A stretch of DNA of 64,000 bases from Skermanella stibiiresistens SB22. GTDB taxonomy: Bacteria > Pseudomonadota > Alphaproteobacteria > Azospirillales > Azospirillaceae. The stretch spans positions 248,001-312,000 of the forward strand of contig NZ_AVFL01000003.1 of NCBI RefSeq assembly GCF_000576635.1. The letters are read 5' to 3'. The notes beneath the pieces are model-generated. The model did not search any database. It saw only the letters and a list, made by a program, of their open reading frames with translations, and was not told where the DNA came from. Shown piece after piece: positions 26,096-35,326 of this stretch (positions are counted from its first letter, which is position 1; every line of letters begins with the position of its first letter). The position numbers were made by a program, and so were the translations under genes.

Positions 26096-26350
26096 AGCAT
26101 CAGCGAGGAGACCAACGCGCCGAAGGCCGTCACCCTGTCTCAAAAGGCGAAGACGGACGACATCCACCTAGTGAACGCCCGGCTGTTCTACAGCCTGCCC
26201 GGAGACAAAGTCCGCCTCGGGGTGTTCGCCAACAACCTGTTCAAAGAGGATGGCGTCCTCCGCCGCACGCCCCTCGACATCTTCGGCAACACCCTCAGCA
26301 TCTATGCGCCACCGCGCACGGTGGGCGAATCGATCGAAGCGACCTTTTGA
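26096..26350 (+). pseudogene. Fragment of a TonB-dependent receptor C-terminus
   Basis: 84 codons that read DDIHLVNARLFYSLPGDKV, RLGVFANNLFKEDG and end in ESIEATF followed by TGA: the last beta strands of a TonB-dependent receptor barrel, with the terminal Phe. An in-frame TAG at 26093 lies immediately upstream and no start or plug domain exists nearby, so this is only the 3' tail of a lost gene. Confidence 0.7.
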
Positions 26351-26929
26351 GTGACGGAGAGCTGCACTTGGTCGTGGCGCATCTCCACGGAGAACCGTCG
26401 AAGAAGTAGCTGCCTACCCGGATCTTCTCCGCGTTGACCTCGACGTGCGGGCCGTGCATGGGGACGTCCAAACGCTTTGCGGATCACTGGGCTTCTCGAA
26501 ACTTCAATAGCGGCGCGGCAGTTTGCGCGACGCAGCCACCTGGGCCTCAACCGGGAAGGAATGAGATGAACCTGCTTCACAATTAAATCACGGAAATTTT
26601 CCGACGATATTTATTCATTAAAAACAACTACTTAGAGAGCTTCCAGTTCTCGAAGCGCGAACTTGAACGAAGCCGCGTTTCGCCCGAACAGGATGATCGC
26701 TCGCCATCGATTCTCGGTCTTAGGTTCGACGTTGAGAAAGCCATTCATGTTGGCATGCAGCCGCAAGATGGATCGTTGACGGAACTCGGCGGCATTGGTT
26801 TATGCCCGCTGGCGACAAGATACCCGATTACGAACAAGCATGCACCTAGCCGAACATTGACGGCACGACCAAATCTATGTCGTCTATTTGCCATACGAAT
26901 TTGAAGTGGCGGCTAAGTGCTTGATAAAA
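26351..26929. other. Gene-free debris between TonB fragment and tRNA-Glu
   Basis: No intact gene. On the minus strand about 26385-26475 shows GC3-rich coding-like codons (VPMHGPHVEVNAEKI, RVGSYFFDG) of unknown origin. Also on the minus strand, 26632-26748 reads a short frame (MNGFLNVEPKTENRW, RAIILFGRNAASFKFAL) that resembles the N-terminus of some restriction/HNH endonuclease-type proteins and then stops. 26580-26640 is strikingly AT-rich. No transposase or clear insertion-sequence end was seen. Confidence 0.5.
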
Positions 26930-27005
26930 TGGCGTCCCCAAGGGGATTCGAACCCCTGTTACCGCCGTGAGAGGGCGGTGTCCTAGGCCTCTAGACGATG
27001 GGGAC
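26930..27005 (-). tRNA. tRNA-Glu (anticodon CTC)
   Basis: Cloverleaf read on the minus strand: acceptor GTCCCCA paired with TGGGGAC, anticodon stem CCGCC/GGCGG with loop CTCTCAC (anticodon CTC), T arm with GGTTCGAATCC, discriminator G and an encoded CCA (76 nt with CCA). Its 3' end faces the gene-debris region. Confidence 0.95.
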
Positions 27006-27075
27006 ATCGCTGGGCGAGAGGCCGGTCTTTTAGCCAAAGCTCCGGGCTCCCGCAAGTGTTATTTCAACGTCGGTT

Positions 27076-28119
27076 TCACGAATCTTGGGCGCAGGCGTTC
27101 GCCAGGGCGGTGGCGTCGGCGATCATGCGGTCGACGTCCTCGGCGGCGGTGTTCCAGGCGGTCACCAGACGCACGGTTTGGCCGTCCCAGCGGTAGAAGC
27201 CGTAGCCGCGGTGCTCCAGTCCGAGGATCATCGGTTCCGGCAGGCTGATGAAGATCTCGTTGGCCTCGACCGGATCGCGGAGAGTCACGCCGGGCAGCGC
27301 CGCCAAGCCGGCGGACAGGCGGTCGGCCATGGCGTTGGCGTGGCGGGCCAAGCGCAGCCAGAGGCCGTCCGTCAGATAGCCGTCGAGCTGGGCCGACAGG
27401 AAGCGCATCTTGCTGAACAGGTGGCCGGCGCGCTTGCGGCGGAAGGCGAAGCTTTCGGCCAGCTCGGGGCGGAAGAAGACGACCGCCTCGGCGGCCAGCG
27501 CGCCGTTCTTGGTGGCGCCGAACGACAGCACGTCGACACCCGCCCGCCAGGTCAGGTCGGCCGGTGAGTAGCCCAGCCGCGCCACCGCGTTGGCGAAGCG
27601 GGCGCCGTCCATGTGGACAGGCAGGCGGAATGCTTTCGCGACCTCGGCGAGGGCGGCGACTTCGGCCGGGGTGTAGACGGTTCCGGACTCGGTCGCCTGC
27701 GTCAGGGTCACCGCGGCGGGCTGGACATGGTGGACATTGCCGGCGCCCGACTTGTCCAAGGTCGCGCGCAGGGTGGCGGGGTCCAATTTGCCGCCGGCGC
27801 CGGGCAGGCCGACCAGCTTGGCGCCCGCCGTGAACATCTCCGGCGCGCCACACTCGTCGGTGTTGACGTGGGACATTTCGTGGCAGTAGATCGCGCCGTA
27901 AGGGGGCGCCAGCGCCGCCAGCGCCAGCGCGTTGGCGGCGGAGCCGGTCGCCACGGGAAAGACGACGACCTCGCGCTCGAACAGGGCCGCGATCCGCTCG
28001 GTCACTCGGGCGGTCAGCGGGTCCTCCCCATAGGACGGCGTCGGGCCGCTGGAGGCGTCGGTCAGGGCTTTCAGGATTTCCGGCGCTGCGCCGGTCACGT
28101 TGTCGCTGGTGAAGTTCAC
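27076..28119 (-). CDS. ltaE: Low-specificity L-threonine aldolase
   Basis: 347 aa from GTG 28119, which matches the family start (NFTSDN near the N-terminus); the frame is open to a TTG at 28173, adding 18 Pro/Thr-rich residues with no ribosome site. Fold-type I PLP enzyme: Asp171 in HMDGARFANA contacts the pyridine nitrogen and Lys204 in SFGATKNGA forms the Schiff base. SDN near the N-terminus and the long C-terminal domain are typical. It cleaves L-threonine/L-allo-threonine to glycine and acetaldehyde in the cytoplasm. It lies 71 bp downstream of tRNA-Glu's 5' end and convergent to no gene. Confidence 0.88.
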   Translation of the reverse strand: MNFTSDNVTGAAPEILKALTDASSGPTPSYGEDPLTARVTERIAALFEREVVVFPVATGSAANALALAALAPPYGAIYCHEMSHVNTDECGAPEMFTAGAKLVGLPGAGGKLDPATLRATLDKSGAGNVHHVQPAAVTLTQATESGTVYTPAEVAALAEVAKAFRLPVHMDGARFANAVARLGYSPADLTWRAGVDVLSFGATKNGALAAEAVVFFRPELAESFAFRRKRAGHLFSKMRFLSAQLDGYLTDGLWLRLARHANAMADRLSAGLAALPGVTLRDPVEANEIFISLPEPMILGLEHRGYGFYRWDGQTVRLVTAWNTAAEDVDRMIADATALANACAQDS

Positions 28120-28257
28120 GGGATGCTGGTCCGGTGTTGCGGGCGGGGTGTCACGGGTGGACGGAGGCTTCAACCGGCGTGGGGGATGTTGGTGCCGGCT
28201 CTCTGGTCGGTGCGGGGGTCCGTGCGGCGGGATATGCGATGATGGGTGTGACGAACA

Positions 28258-28626
28258 TCATTGGCGCGGAGCGCCCGATCCCGCATCATTCGGCTTCGAT
28301 CCAATGGCGCTTGGCCCGGTGGTCACCGTGGCGGTGACGGCGCCGTTGCGGGGATCGAGGACGTAGAGGCGGTCGCCGGCGGCATTGGGCAGGCGGACGC
28401 TGAAGACAACGCGGCTGCCGACGGCCACCACGCTGTTGATGGTGGCGCCGCTTGGAAGATCGAGGGCGGTTTCCGCGATGCCGCCGGGTGGCGGCGGTGG
28501 CGGGGCGGCTGGCTCCGCCCGGCGTTCGGGATCAGAGACGCGGTTGTAGACTTCATATCCGATGAAGCCGAACCCCGCGACGATGAGGATGCCCATGATG
28601 GTAAGGATGGCTTTCAGTGCCCGCAA
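28258..28626 (-). CDS. Small membrane-anchored protein (DUF6476-like)
   Basis: 122 aa. Start TTG at 28626, chosen because the MRALK..I...MG N-terminus is characteristic of a small alphaproteobacterial family (DUF6476, from memory). One N-terminal membrane helix (LTIMGILIVAGFGFIGYEVY), a Pro-rich linker (six consecutive Pro) and a C-terminal soluble part with beta-strand character (RLYVLDPRNGAV), probably periplasmic. Divergent from the pseudouridine synthase gene, a conserved-looking pairing. Function unknown. Confidence 0.7.
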   Translation of the reverse strand: MRALKAILTIMGILIVAGFGFIGYEVYNRVSDPERRAEPAAPPPPPPGGIAETALDLPSGATINSVVAVGSRVVFSVRLPNAAGDRLYVLDPRNGAVTATVTTGPSAIGSKPNDAGSGAPRQ

Positions 28627-28664
28627 GGTCGAGGTCCAGTCTGTTGAAGTTCACGGCTGACGAG

Positions 28665-29768
28665 ATGGAGGAGGACGAGGATCCGGTTCCAGTCCCGGAT
28701 CCCGAACTCGAGCCCGACCCGGAGAGCGAAACGCTCAGCCTCACCGTGACCGGAGAGGATGGCGGCGAACGCCTGGACAAACTTCTGGCCTCGGGTCTCG
28801 AGGGGCTGTCGCGCACCCGGATCCGCTCGCTGATCAACCAGGGACGGGTTTCGAGTGGCGGCCGGACGATAACCGACGCGTCCGCGCGGGTCAAACCCGG
28901 CCAAGTCATCGAGGTGGTCGTGCCGGAACCGGAGACGGCCATCCCGGTGCCTCAGGATATCCCGCTCGCCATCGTGTTCGAGGACGATGACCTGCTGGTG
29001 ATCGACAAGCCGGCCGGCATGGTCGTCCATCCCGCCGCCGGCAACGCCGATGGCACGCTGGTCAACGCGCTGCTGTGGCATTGCGGCGACCGGCTGTCGG
29101 GCATCGGCGGCGTCAGGCGACCGGGCATCGTCCACCGGCTCGACAAGGATACCAGCGGGCTGATGGTCGTCGCCAAGAACGACCGGGCGCACGCGGGGCT
29201 GGCCGCCCAGTTCGCCGACCGTTCGCTGAGCAGGACCTACCGCGCCGTGGTGTTCGGCGTGCCCTGCCCTCCTTCGGGAGAGATCACCGGCGATATCGGG
29301 CGCAGTCCCCATGACCGCAAGAAGATGGCGGTGGTCACTGGCGGCAAACCGGCGTTGACCCGGTATCGGGTGGTGAAGCCATTCGGAAGCTTCGCGTCGC
29401 TGGTGGAATGCAGCTTGGCCACCGGGCGAACCCACCAGATACGAGTGCATATGACGGAGGTTGGACATCCCTTGGTCGGCGATCCAGTCTATGGTGGCCG
29501 TATCGGTGGTGAAAATCGCCACGGCAAGGCAACCGATAACGGCGCGGCATCCCGCAAGGGAGCGGCATCAGTGCGCGGAGCTTCGATTGGAGTGAGGACT
29601 GGGGCGATGCCGGAACCGGCACGGGGCGCGATTGTTGGCTTCGGGCGACAGGCCTTGCACGCCGTGGCCCTGCGGTTCAACCATCCCCGCGACTCCGCGC
29701 CGATGCGCTTCGAATCGGAATTACCGTTGGACATCCAAGGGTTAATCCAGAGTTTGGAATCGATTTAA
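28665..29768 (+). CDS. rluD: RluA-family pseudouridine synthase (RluD-like)
   Basis: About 367 aa from ATG 28665; the frame is open to GTG 28617, but that start would overlap the divergent gene. An acidic N-terminal tail precedes an S4 RNA-binding domain (ERLDKLLASGLEGLSRTRIRSL) and the synthase domain: KPAGMVVHPAAG, the catalytic Asp in HRLDKDTSGL, and the GRTHQIRVHM motif. The best match by motif is the 23S rRNA helix 69 enzyme RluD. Unusually, about 40 residues of low-complexity, Gly/Ala/Arg-rich sequence sit between the VYGG motif and RQALHA, where relatives have a shorter loop. It is upstream of rpoH, a common alphaproteobacterial order. Confidence 0.88.
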   Translation: MEEDEDPVPVPDPELEPDPESETLSLTVTGEDGGERLDKLLASGLEGLSRTRIRSLINQGRVSSGGRTITDASARVKPGQVIEVVVPEPETAIPVPQDIPLAIVFEDDDLLVIDKPAGMVVHPAAGNADGTLVNALLWHCGDRLSGIGGVRRPGIVHRLDKDTSGLMVVAKNDRAHAGLAAQFADRSLSRTYRAVVFGVPCPPSGEITGDIGRSPHDRKKMAVVTGGKPALTRYRVVKPFGSFASLVECSLATGRTHQIRVHMTEVGHPLVGDPVYGGRIGGENRHGKATDNGAASRKGAASVRGASIGVRTGAMPEPARGAIVGFGRQALHAVALRFNHPRDSAPMRFESELPLDIQGLIQSLESI

Positions 29769-29916
29769 ACCTATACCTGAGCGGTCGAGTTGGGTATTAT
29801 GGCCAGAACGGCCGAACCCGCGAAGAGGAGGCCTCCATGGCGGTTGGGGGCCGGGAAACCGAAGGCCGAAAAGACTCAGGCGTCGCTAACCACCGCCCGA
29901 AGAGAGGGGCTAGAAT

Positions 29917-30801
29917 ATGTCGAATACTCCCAGCGTTCCGGTCATCAGTTCCGAAGGCAATCTGTCCCGTTACCTTCAGGAAATCCGCAAGTTTCCGATG
30001 CTGCGGCCGGAAGAGGAGTTCATGCTCGCCAAGTCATGGCGCGAGCATGGCGACACGGAGGCGGCGCATCGGCTGGTGACCAGCCATCTGCGGTTGGTCG
30101 CGAAGATCGCGATGGGCTATCGCGGGTATGGCCTGCCGCTGTCCGAGCTGATCTCGGAAGGCAATGTGGGCATGATGCAGGCGGTCAAGCGGTTCGACCC
30201 GGATCGCGGCTTCCGGCTGGCGACATACGCGATGTGGTGGATCCGGGCCGCGATCCAGGAATACATCCTGCACAGCTGGTCGCTGGTCAAGATGGGCACC
30301 ACGGCCGCTCAGAAGAAGCTGTTCTTCAACCTGCGGAAGCTGAAGGGCCAAATGCAGGCGATCGACGAGGGCGACCTGTCGCCCGAGCACGTGACCCAGA
30401 TCGCGACCAAACTGGACGTGCCGGAGCAGGACGTCGTCAACATGAACCGCCGGCTGGCGAGCCCCGACCATTCGTTGAACGCGCCGCTGCGCGCCGACAG
30501 CGAGGGCGAGTGGCAGGATTGGCTGGTCGACGAGAATGAGACCCAGGAAATCCATCTGGCCGAGCGCGAGGAGTTGAGCAAGCGCCGCGCCCTGCTGAAG
30601 AACGCGATGACCAACCTGAACGAGCGCGAGCGCCACATCCTGACCGAGCGTCGCCTGCGCGACGATCCGACGACGCTGGAGGACCTGTCCCAGCATTACG
30701 GCATCAGCCGCGAGCGGGTCCGCCAGATCGAGGTTCGCGCCTTCGAGAAGTTGCAGAAGAACATCAAGAACGCGGCGATCGAGCAGCGGCTGGGCCAGTA
30801 A
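29917..30801 (+). CDS. rpoH: RNA polymerase sigma factor RpoH (sigma-32)
   Basis: 294 aa. Region 2 contains HLRLVAKIAMGYRGYGLP, EGNVGMMQAVKRFDPDRG and ATYAMWWIRAAIQEYI; the RpoH box QKKLFFNLRKLK separates it from region 3; region 4 helix-turn-helix is TLEDLSQHYGISRERVRQIE. The RpoH box and its position identify the heat-shock sigma factor rather than RpoD. It directs transcription of chaperones and proteases. The ATG at 29917 is preceded by GAGAGGGGC. Alphaproteobacteria often have more than one rpoH, so the copy number cannot be judged here. Confidence 0.95.
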   Translation: MSNTPSVPVISSEGNLSRYLQEIRKFPMLRPEEEFMLAKSWREHGDTEAAHRLVTSHLRLVAKIAMGYRGYGLPLSELISEGNVGMMQAVKRFDPDRGFRLATYAMWWIRAAIQEYILHSWSLVKMGTTAAQKKLFFNLRKLKGQMQAIDEGDLSPEHVTQIATKLDVPEQDVVNMNRRLASPDHSLNAPLRADSEGEWQDWLVDENETQEIHLAEREELSKRRALLKNAMTNLNERERHILTERRLRDDPTTLEDLSQHYGISRERVRQIEVRAFEKLQKNIKNAAIEQRLGQ

Positions 30802-30838
30802 GGAAGACGGTGAGGGGAACGGAGGGGGGTGGCGCCCC

Positions 30839-31327
30839 TCAATCCTTGGCGTCCTCCGACGCGACGACGCCGCTGACCTCCGGTCCCCAGCCGGCGATCA
30901 GTTCCCGCTGCTCCTCGAGACGGTCGGCGATGCGGCTCTCGGCGCGCAACGCGATCCAGGCCGCCACGGCGGGAGGAATGCCGTAATAGAGGCCCCAGCC
31001 GGCTCCGGCGGCCCCATACATGACGAGCCAGGCGAAGGGGTCGGTGAGGATCTTGGTCAGCGCGCCCATCGTGTGGCCCGCCTTCCAAAGACTGATGATG
31101 AAGGCGACGACGCCCACGAAGTTGAGCGCCCCCACCGTCATCGGCGCCGTCTTGTCGGGATCGCGGTCGATGACATAGGCGACCATGGTCGGGATCAGCC
31201 CGGCGAGCAGCAGCACGGTTGTGGGGAAGAACACCAACCCGGCGGGGCACAGGATGACCAGGGCGGTCACCATGCCGTTGGCGCTCATCCGGCGGCGCTT
31301 CCGCCTGGGAGTGCCAGCACCGCTCAT
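30839..31327 (-). CDS. Hypothetical membrane protein coupled to pseudokinase
   Basis: 162 aa. Basic N-terminus, then four hydrophobic segments at about 20-45 (ALVILCPAGLVFFPTTVLLLAG), 65-82, 95-115 and 118-130, ending in a charged cytoplasmic tail rich in Glu. No family recognised. Starts inside the stop of the upstream kinase-like gene (ATGA), so the two are made together and may form one membrane complex. Convergent with rpoH. Confidence 0.65.
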   Translation of the reverse strand: MSGAGTPRRKRRRMSANGMVTALVILCPAGLVFFPTTVLLLAGLIPTMVAYVIDRDPDKTAPMTVGALNFVGVVAFIISLWKAGHTMGALTKILTDPFAWLVMYGAAGAGWGLYYGIPPAVAAWIALRAESRIADRLEEQRELIAGWGPEVSGVVASEDAKD

Positions 31328-33426
31328 TTGCGCAACAACGTGTAGACGACGACGCCGACCAGGGCGATGGTCCCCAGGATGCTGGAGACGACGGCGGCGG
31401 CTTGCCGGCCTGACGTCTCGGCGATCCGATCCTTGTCGGCGATCTCCCGCTTGAGCTTGTCGATCTCCCGGCCGGCCAGCTGAAATTCCCGCCGCGCCTT
31501 GGTGAATTCGATCTCGTCCTTGCGGATGGCGGCCGGATCGTCGATCAACGTCAGCAATCCCTGCAGGTTGCCCTCCGCCGCGATCCGCGCCGCGTCGGTC
31601 CGCAGCTTGTCACGATGGGCCCGGCTGTGGAACCGGTCCACGGCGGGACCGATCAGTTCGATCATCCAGTTGCATAGGTTCGGCAGGTTGGCCGGACCAT
31701 AGCGTTTCTGGACATCGGCCAGGATGTTGACCATCGCGGAGATCCGGCGCAGGACCTCGCCGCCGGGTGTGGTCAGCGCGATCAGCCGCTCGTCCAGCTT
31801 GCGGTAGCGGGCGATCAGGTACGCGGCGATATGGCGGTCGATCGGCTCGCGCGGGCGGCCCGGCCGGGAGGCGATCTGCTCCAGCGCCGCAAGCAGTTCG
31901 GAGGCGCTGGTGACCATGTGGTTGCGGACGGTGGCGCTGAAGCAGGGCAGCATCGGGTTCAGCTCGTACAGCAGCCGCTCGATGCCATAGCCGGACCCGG
32001 GCCGCTCCAATTGGGTCCGCAACGCCTCGAAGGTCTGCGTCATCGGCACGTATTCGGCCTTGAACTCGCCCTGCATGCTGACCCAGAACATCGGCAACTG
32101 GGCGGCGATCGCCTCGCCCAGAACCTGATACCCCTCGTTCCGCATGAAGGCGTCGGCCATGGCCGTGCCGAACCCGTCGAGCATCACGGATTTCTGCTTG
32201 TACCGGATGGGGGCCGGCGGATCGAGCGCGATGCAGACGCGGGCGACCAGCCGGTCCTCGAAGTGGGCGCCCTTGCCGGCGACACCGGCCGATTCGATCG
32301 CGGACGCGACGGCTTCCGCCCTCGCCTCGTCGGACAGACTACGGCGGAGCCAGCGGTCCAGGTCGCCATTGTCGATCACGGGCACCGCCGCCGCGGGATT
32401 GCGGGCGAAGACGCGCGCCAAGCCCCGGCAGTGCCAGTAATTGGTGCCGTTGAACTCGAAAGGACGCGACGCCTTGCGAGGCACCTGCGGCTGCTTGGGG
32501 CTGAGCCTCCGCCCGCTCAACCACAAATCGAGGTCGTTGAGCGTCCAACGCATCTTGGGATCGTCGGCCAGCAACCCGCGCAACGGCTCCATCAGGTTGA
32601 GCGACAGGCGGGCGGTGCCGACCAGCGCCGGATAGGTGCCGCGGTCCAGCTTGGCCTGGAGCATCGCCTCGTCGTCCAGCTGGCGGACGGGGTTGCGGCC
32701 CAGATACAGCAGCAGGATGGTGACGCCCAGCGCGTAGAGGTCGTCGGAGGTGGTGCCCGGCCCCCTGCCCGACGGCTGAGCCATCGTCCGCTCGATGGTC
32801 AGCAGCAGCGGCGCCTGACCGAAGGAGGTCACCGTCGAGACGCATTCCCCCAGCATCACGCCCGAGGTGCCCTGGTCCCGTAGGAAGATGTTGGTCGGGC
32901 GGATGTCGCCATGGACGATGGCACGGCTGGACAACTCGCGCAGCGCGGAGGCGAGCGGCTGGATCACCGCGCGGGTGATCTGCTCCTCGGTCATCTGCTC
33001 ACGGGTGTCGGACAGGCTGTTCATCAGCCGGCGACCACCGGGATTCTCCAGGATGAAGACGATCCGCTTGTAGCCGTCGAGCGGCCAATCGACCATGCCC
33101 CACTCGATCATCCGCATCAGAGAGACATGCTCGACCCCGCGGATGCCGGACAGCAGGTCCATTCGTGCCGGCACACCCGCCGTGCCGACGATGGCGAAGA
33201 CGTCCATCTTGCGGTCGCGCAGCGCCCGGACGGCATAGGCTTTGCCGGCGGGACCATCGAGGGCGGGCAACGGCGTTCCCGGCAGGATCTCGAACCGGCC
33301 GCCGCCCATGACGACGGGCTCGACCTCGCGGCCCGACGCGCTGGCGGGCTGGCCGGGAGCTGGGCCGGATGACTGGCCGGGGATTGGGCCAGGGTTTTGA
33401 GCGGTGGCTTCGGCGGCGGTCGCCAT
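31324..33426 (-). CDS. Tail-anchored protein kinase-like protein (probable pseudokinase)
   Basis: 700 aa. The N-terminal 35 residues are Pro/Gly/Ala rich. A kinase-like fold spans about residues 45-310: the catalytic-loop motif is VHGDIRPTNIFL (residues 171-182; Asp and Asn kept, Arg of HRD changed to Gly), and SDDLYALGVTILLLYLGR matches subdomain IX. The beta-3 Lys is not found in a VAIK context and the DFG position reads LGEC, so Mg-ATP chemistry looks impaired. A long middle region with no known domain follows, then a coiled coil (about 645-672) and a single C-terminal membrane helix. Function unknown; the adjacent small membrane protein is translationally coupled. Confidence 0.75.
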   Translation of the reverse strand: MATAAEATAQNPGPIPGQSSGPAPGQPASASGREVEPVVMGGGRFEILPGTPLPALDGPAGKAYAVRALRDRKMDVFAIVGTAGVPARMDLLSGIRGVEHVSLMRMIEWGMVDWPLDGYKRIVFILENPGGRRLMNSLSDTREQMTEEQITRAVIQPLASALRELSSRAIVHGDIRPTNIFLRDQGTSGVMLGECVSTVTSFGQAPLLLTIERTMAQPSGRGPGTTSDDLYALGVTILLLYLGRNPVRQLDDEAMLQAKLDRGTYPALVGTARLSLNLMEPLRGLLADDPKMRWTLNDLDLWLSGRRLSPKQPQVPRKASRPFEFNGTNYWHCRGLARVFARNPAAAVPVIDNGDLDRWLRRSLSDEARAEAVASAIESAGVAGKGAHFEDRLVARVCIALDPPAPIRYKQKSVMLDGFGTAMADAFMRNEGYQVLGEAIAAQLPMFWVSMQGEFKAEYVPMTQTFEALRTQLERPGSGYGIERLLYELNPMLPCFSATVRNHMVTSASELLAALEQIASRPGRPREPIDRHIAAYLIARYRKLDERLIALTTPGGEVLRRISAMVNILADVQKRYGPANLPNLCNWMIELIGPAVDRFHSRAHRDKLRTDAARIAAEGNLQGLLTLIDDPAAIRKDEIEFTKARREFQLAGREIDKLKREIADKDRIAETSGRQAAAVVSSILGTIALVGVVVYTLLRK

Positions 33427-33720
33427 CGGTTCGTCTGCATCCCGGCTTCAGACAGCGTCGGGCGCCAGCTTGCCTCGGGGACGGATAAGGAAGCGTTAAG
33501 GGCCGCGCCGCTTGGGGTACGCCGGCAACCAATTCGGTATGGTGATGTTTAATGTCACCGTTTTGTTGGAATGGGGTGGTTACGGTGCGATATTGCGTGC
33601 CGGGACGCTGATCCGGCACCTCGACGCGCCGCCGGGACCGTCCCGGCGCCGCGACGGGGCATTCGACGACATACTGGCGTGGCGTGATGTGCGCGCCCAA
33701 GAACTGGAGGCACCAGAACC

Positions 33721-35313
33721 ATGGTAAAGCGCACCGATCTGAGCCCGCTCGGCTTTTCCACCGCGAATTCCGCCGTCACGACGCTGGGCGTCAGCCGGCG
33801 CCGTTTCCTCGCGGGAGCGTCCACGCTGGCCCTGGGATGCGCGCTGTCGGGAGTGGCGCCGTGGGGAGCGCTGGCCCAGGCGACTCCCAAGCGCGGTGGA
33901 TCGCTGAAGGTGGCGGTGCCGGCGGCGACCTCGATCGATCCGGTCAAGCTGAACAGCTCGGGCGGCATCGCCATCGTCCAGCAGACCGCCGAATATCTCG
34001 TCTACGCCGAGCCCGACCTGTCGCTGCGCCCCGTGCTGGCGACGTCGTGGGAGCCCAGCGAGGGCGGCAAGGTCTGGACCTTCAAGCTGCGCCAAGGGGT
34101 CAAGTTCCATGACGGCCGCCCGATGGGTGCCGACGACGTGGTGGCGAGCTTCCAGCGGCTGGTCGATCCCGCCAACGCCTCGCCCGCCGCGGGCGCAATG
34201 CCGTTCCTGAAGAAGGAGGGCATCGCCAAGGTCGACGACCACACGGTCCGCTTCACGCTGGACCGGCCGATCGGCACCTTCCCGTACTTCACGCACACCT
34301 ATAACTGCGTAATTCTACCCGCCGATTACGCCGGCAACTTCGCCGAGAAGCCGATCGGCACCGGTCCGTTCAAGCTGGTCTCCTATCGGCCGCAGGAAGG
34401 CGCCAAGTTCGAGCGCAACACCGATTATTGGGACCAGACCAAGCCCTATCTGGACCGGCTGGAGATCCAGACCTTCGAATCGCCGCAGCCAATGGTGCTG
34501 GCGCTTCAGTCCGGCGACATCCAGGTCGTCCAGCAACTGAGCTACATCGACGCGCAGGCCATCCGGAACGACAGCAAGATCGCGCTGATCCAAGCCGACG
34601 CCGCCGACCACCGCCAGCTCTGCATGCGGACCGACATGAAGCCGTTCGATGACAAGCGGGTGCGTCAGGCGGTAGCCCTGTGCTTCGACCGCCCGGCCAT
34701 GGTGCGCGGGTTGCTGGGCGGCTTGGCCGATGTCGGCAACGACCACCCGATCGCCCCGATCTATCCGGAAAAGATCAAGGGCGCCCAGCGGCAGGCCAAC
34801 ATCGCGCAGGCCAAGAAGCTGCTGGCCGACGCCGGCTATCCCCAGGGCTTCCCGATCGACCTGTACACCCACCAGTACCTGGAACTGCCGCAATACGCGG
34901 CGCTGACCCAGCAGATGCTGGCTCCGGCGGGCATCAAGGTCAACCTGAAGGTCGAGCCGACCAACCTCTACTACAATCACTGGACGGAGGTCAGCTTCGG
35001 CCTGACCGACTGGACCAGCCGCCCGGTCGCGGCGCAGATCCTGGCGCAGTCGTTCCGCAGCACGGCGGAGTGGAACGCCGCCCATTGGAAGAGCGAGCCG
35101 TTCGACGCCCTGCTCGCCAAGTTCGAGGCGGAGCCCGACGTCGCCCAGCGCGGCAAGCTGGGCACCGAGATGGCGGCGATCCTGACCGATGAGGTTCCCG
35201 CCGTGATCGCCTATTTCAACAAGAACCTGCGGGCGGCGCGGACCGGCGTCCAAGGCCTGACCGGCAGCATGTCCAACTATCTCGACATGGCCCAGGTCTG
35301 GGTCGAAAGCTGA
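33721..35313 (+). CDS. ABC transporter substrate-binding protein (family 5, Tat-exported)
   Basis: 530 aa. A twin-arginine signal (SRRRFLAGASTLALGCALS) near residue 30 precedes the mature protein. SBP family 5 features: TFKLRQGVKFHDGRPMGADDV near residue 120, VEPTNLYYN and ANIAQAKKLLADAGYPQG in the C-terminal lobe. Export in folded form could mean a cofactor or metal ligand. First gene of a five-gene importer operon; the 294-bp upstream region contains GGTGA, 9 bp, TCACC at 33541-33559, a weak operator candidate. Ligand unknown: peptide, nickel chelate or glutathione-type compounds are possible. Confidence 0.88.
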   Translation: MVKRTDLSPLGFSTANSAVTTLGVSRRRFLAGASTLALGCALSGVAPWGALAQATPKRGGSLKVAVPAATSIDPVKLNSSGGIAIVQQTAEYLVYAEPDLSLRPVLATSWEPSEGGKVWTFKLRQGVKFHDGRPMGADDVVASFQRLVDPANASPAAGAMPFLKKEGIAKVDDHTVRFTLDRPIGTFPYFTHTYNCVILPADYAGNFAEKPIGTGPFKLVSYRPQEGAKFERNTDYWDQTKPYLDRLEIQTFESPQPMVLALQSGDIQVVQQLSYIDAQAIRNDSKIALIQADAADHRQLCMRTDMKPFDDKRVRQAVALCFDRPAMVRGLLGGLADVGNDHPIAPIYPEKIKGAQRQANIAQAKKLLADAGYPQGFPIDLYTHQYLELPQYAALTQQMLAPAGIKVNLKVEPTNLYYNHWTEVSFGLTDWTSRPVAAQILAQSFRSTAEWNAAHWKSEPFDALLAKFEAEPDVAQRGKLGTEMAAILTDEVPAVIAYFNKNLRAARTGVQGLTGSMSNYLDMAQVWVES

Positions 35314-35326
35314 GAGATCGGCGGGA

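Noticed and set aside
26385-26475. Coding-like minus-strand stretch
   Set aside because: Too short, no start, and no family recognised, so not listed as a gene.
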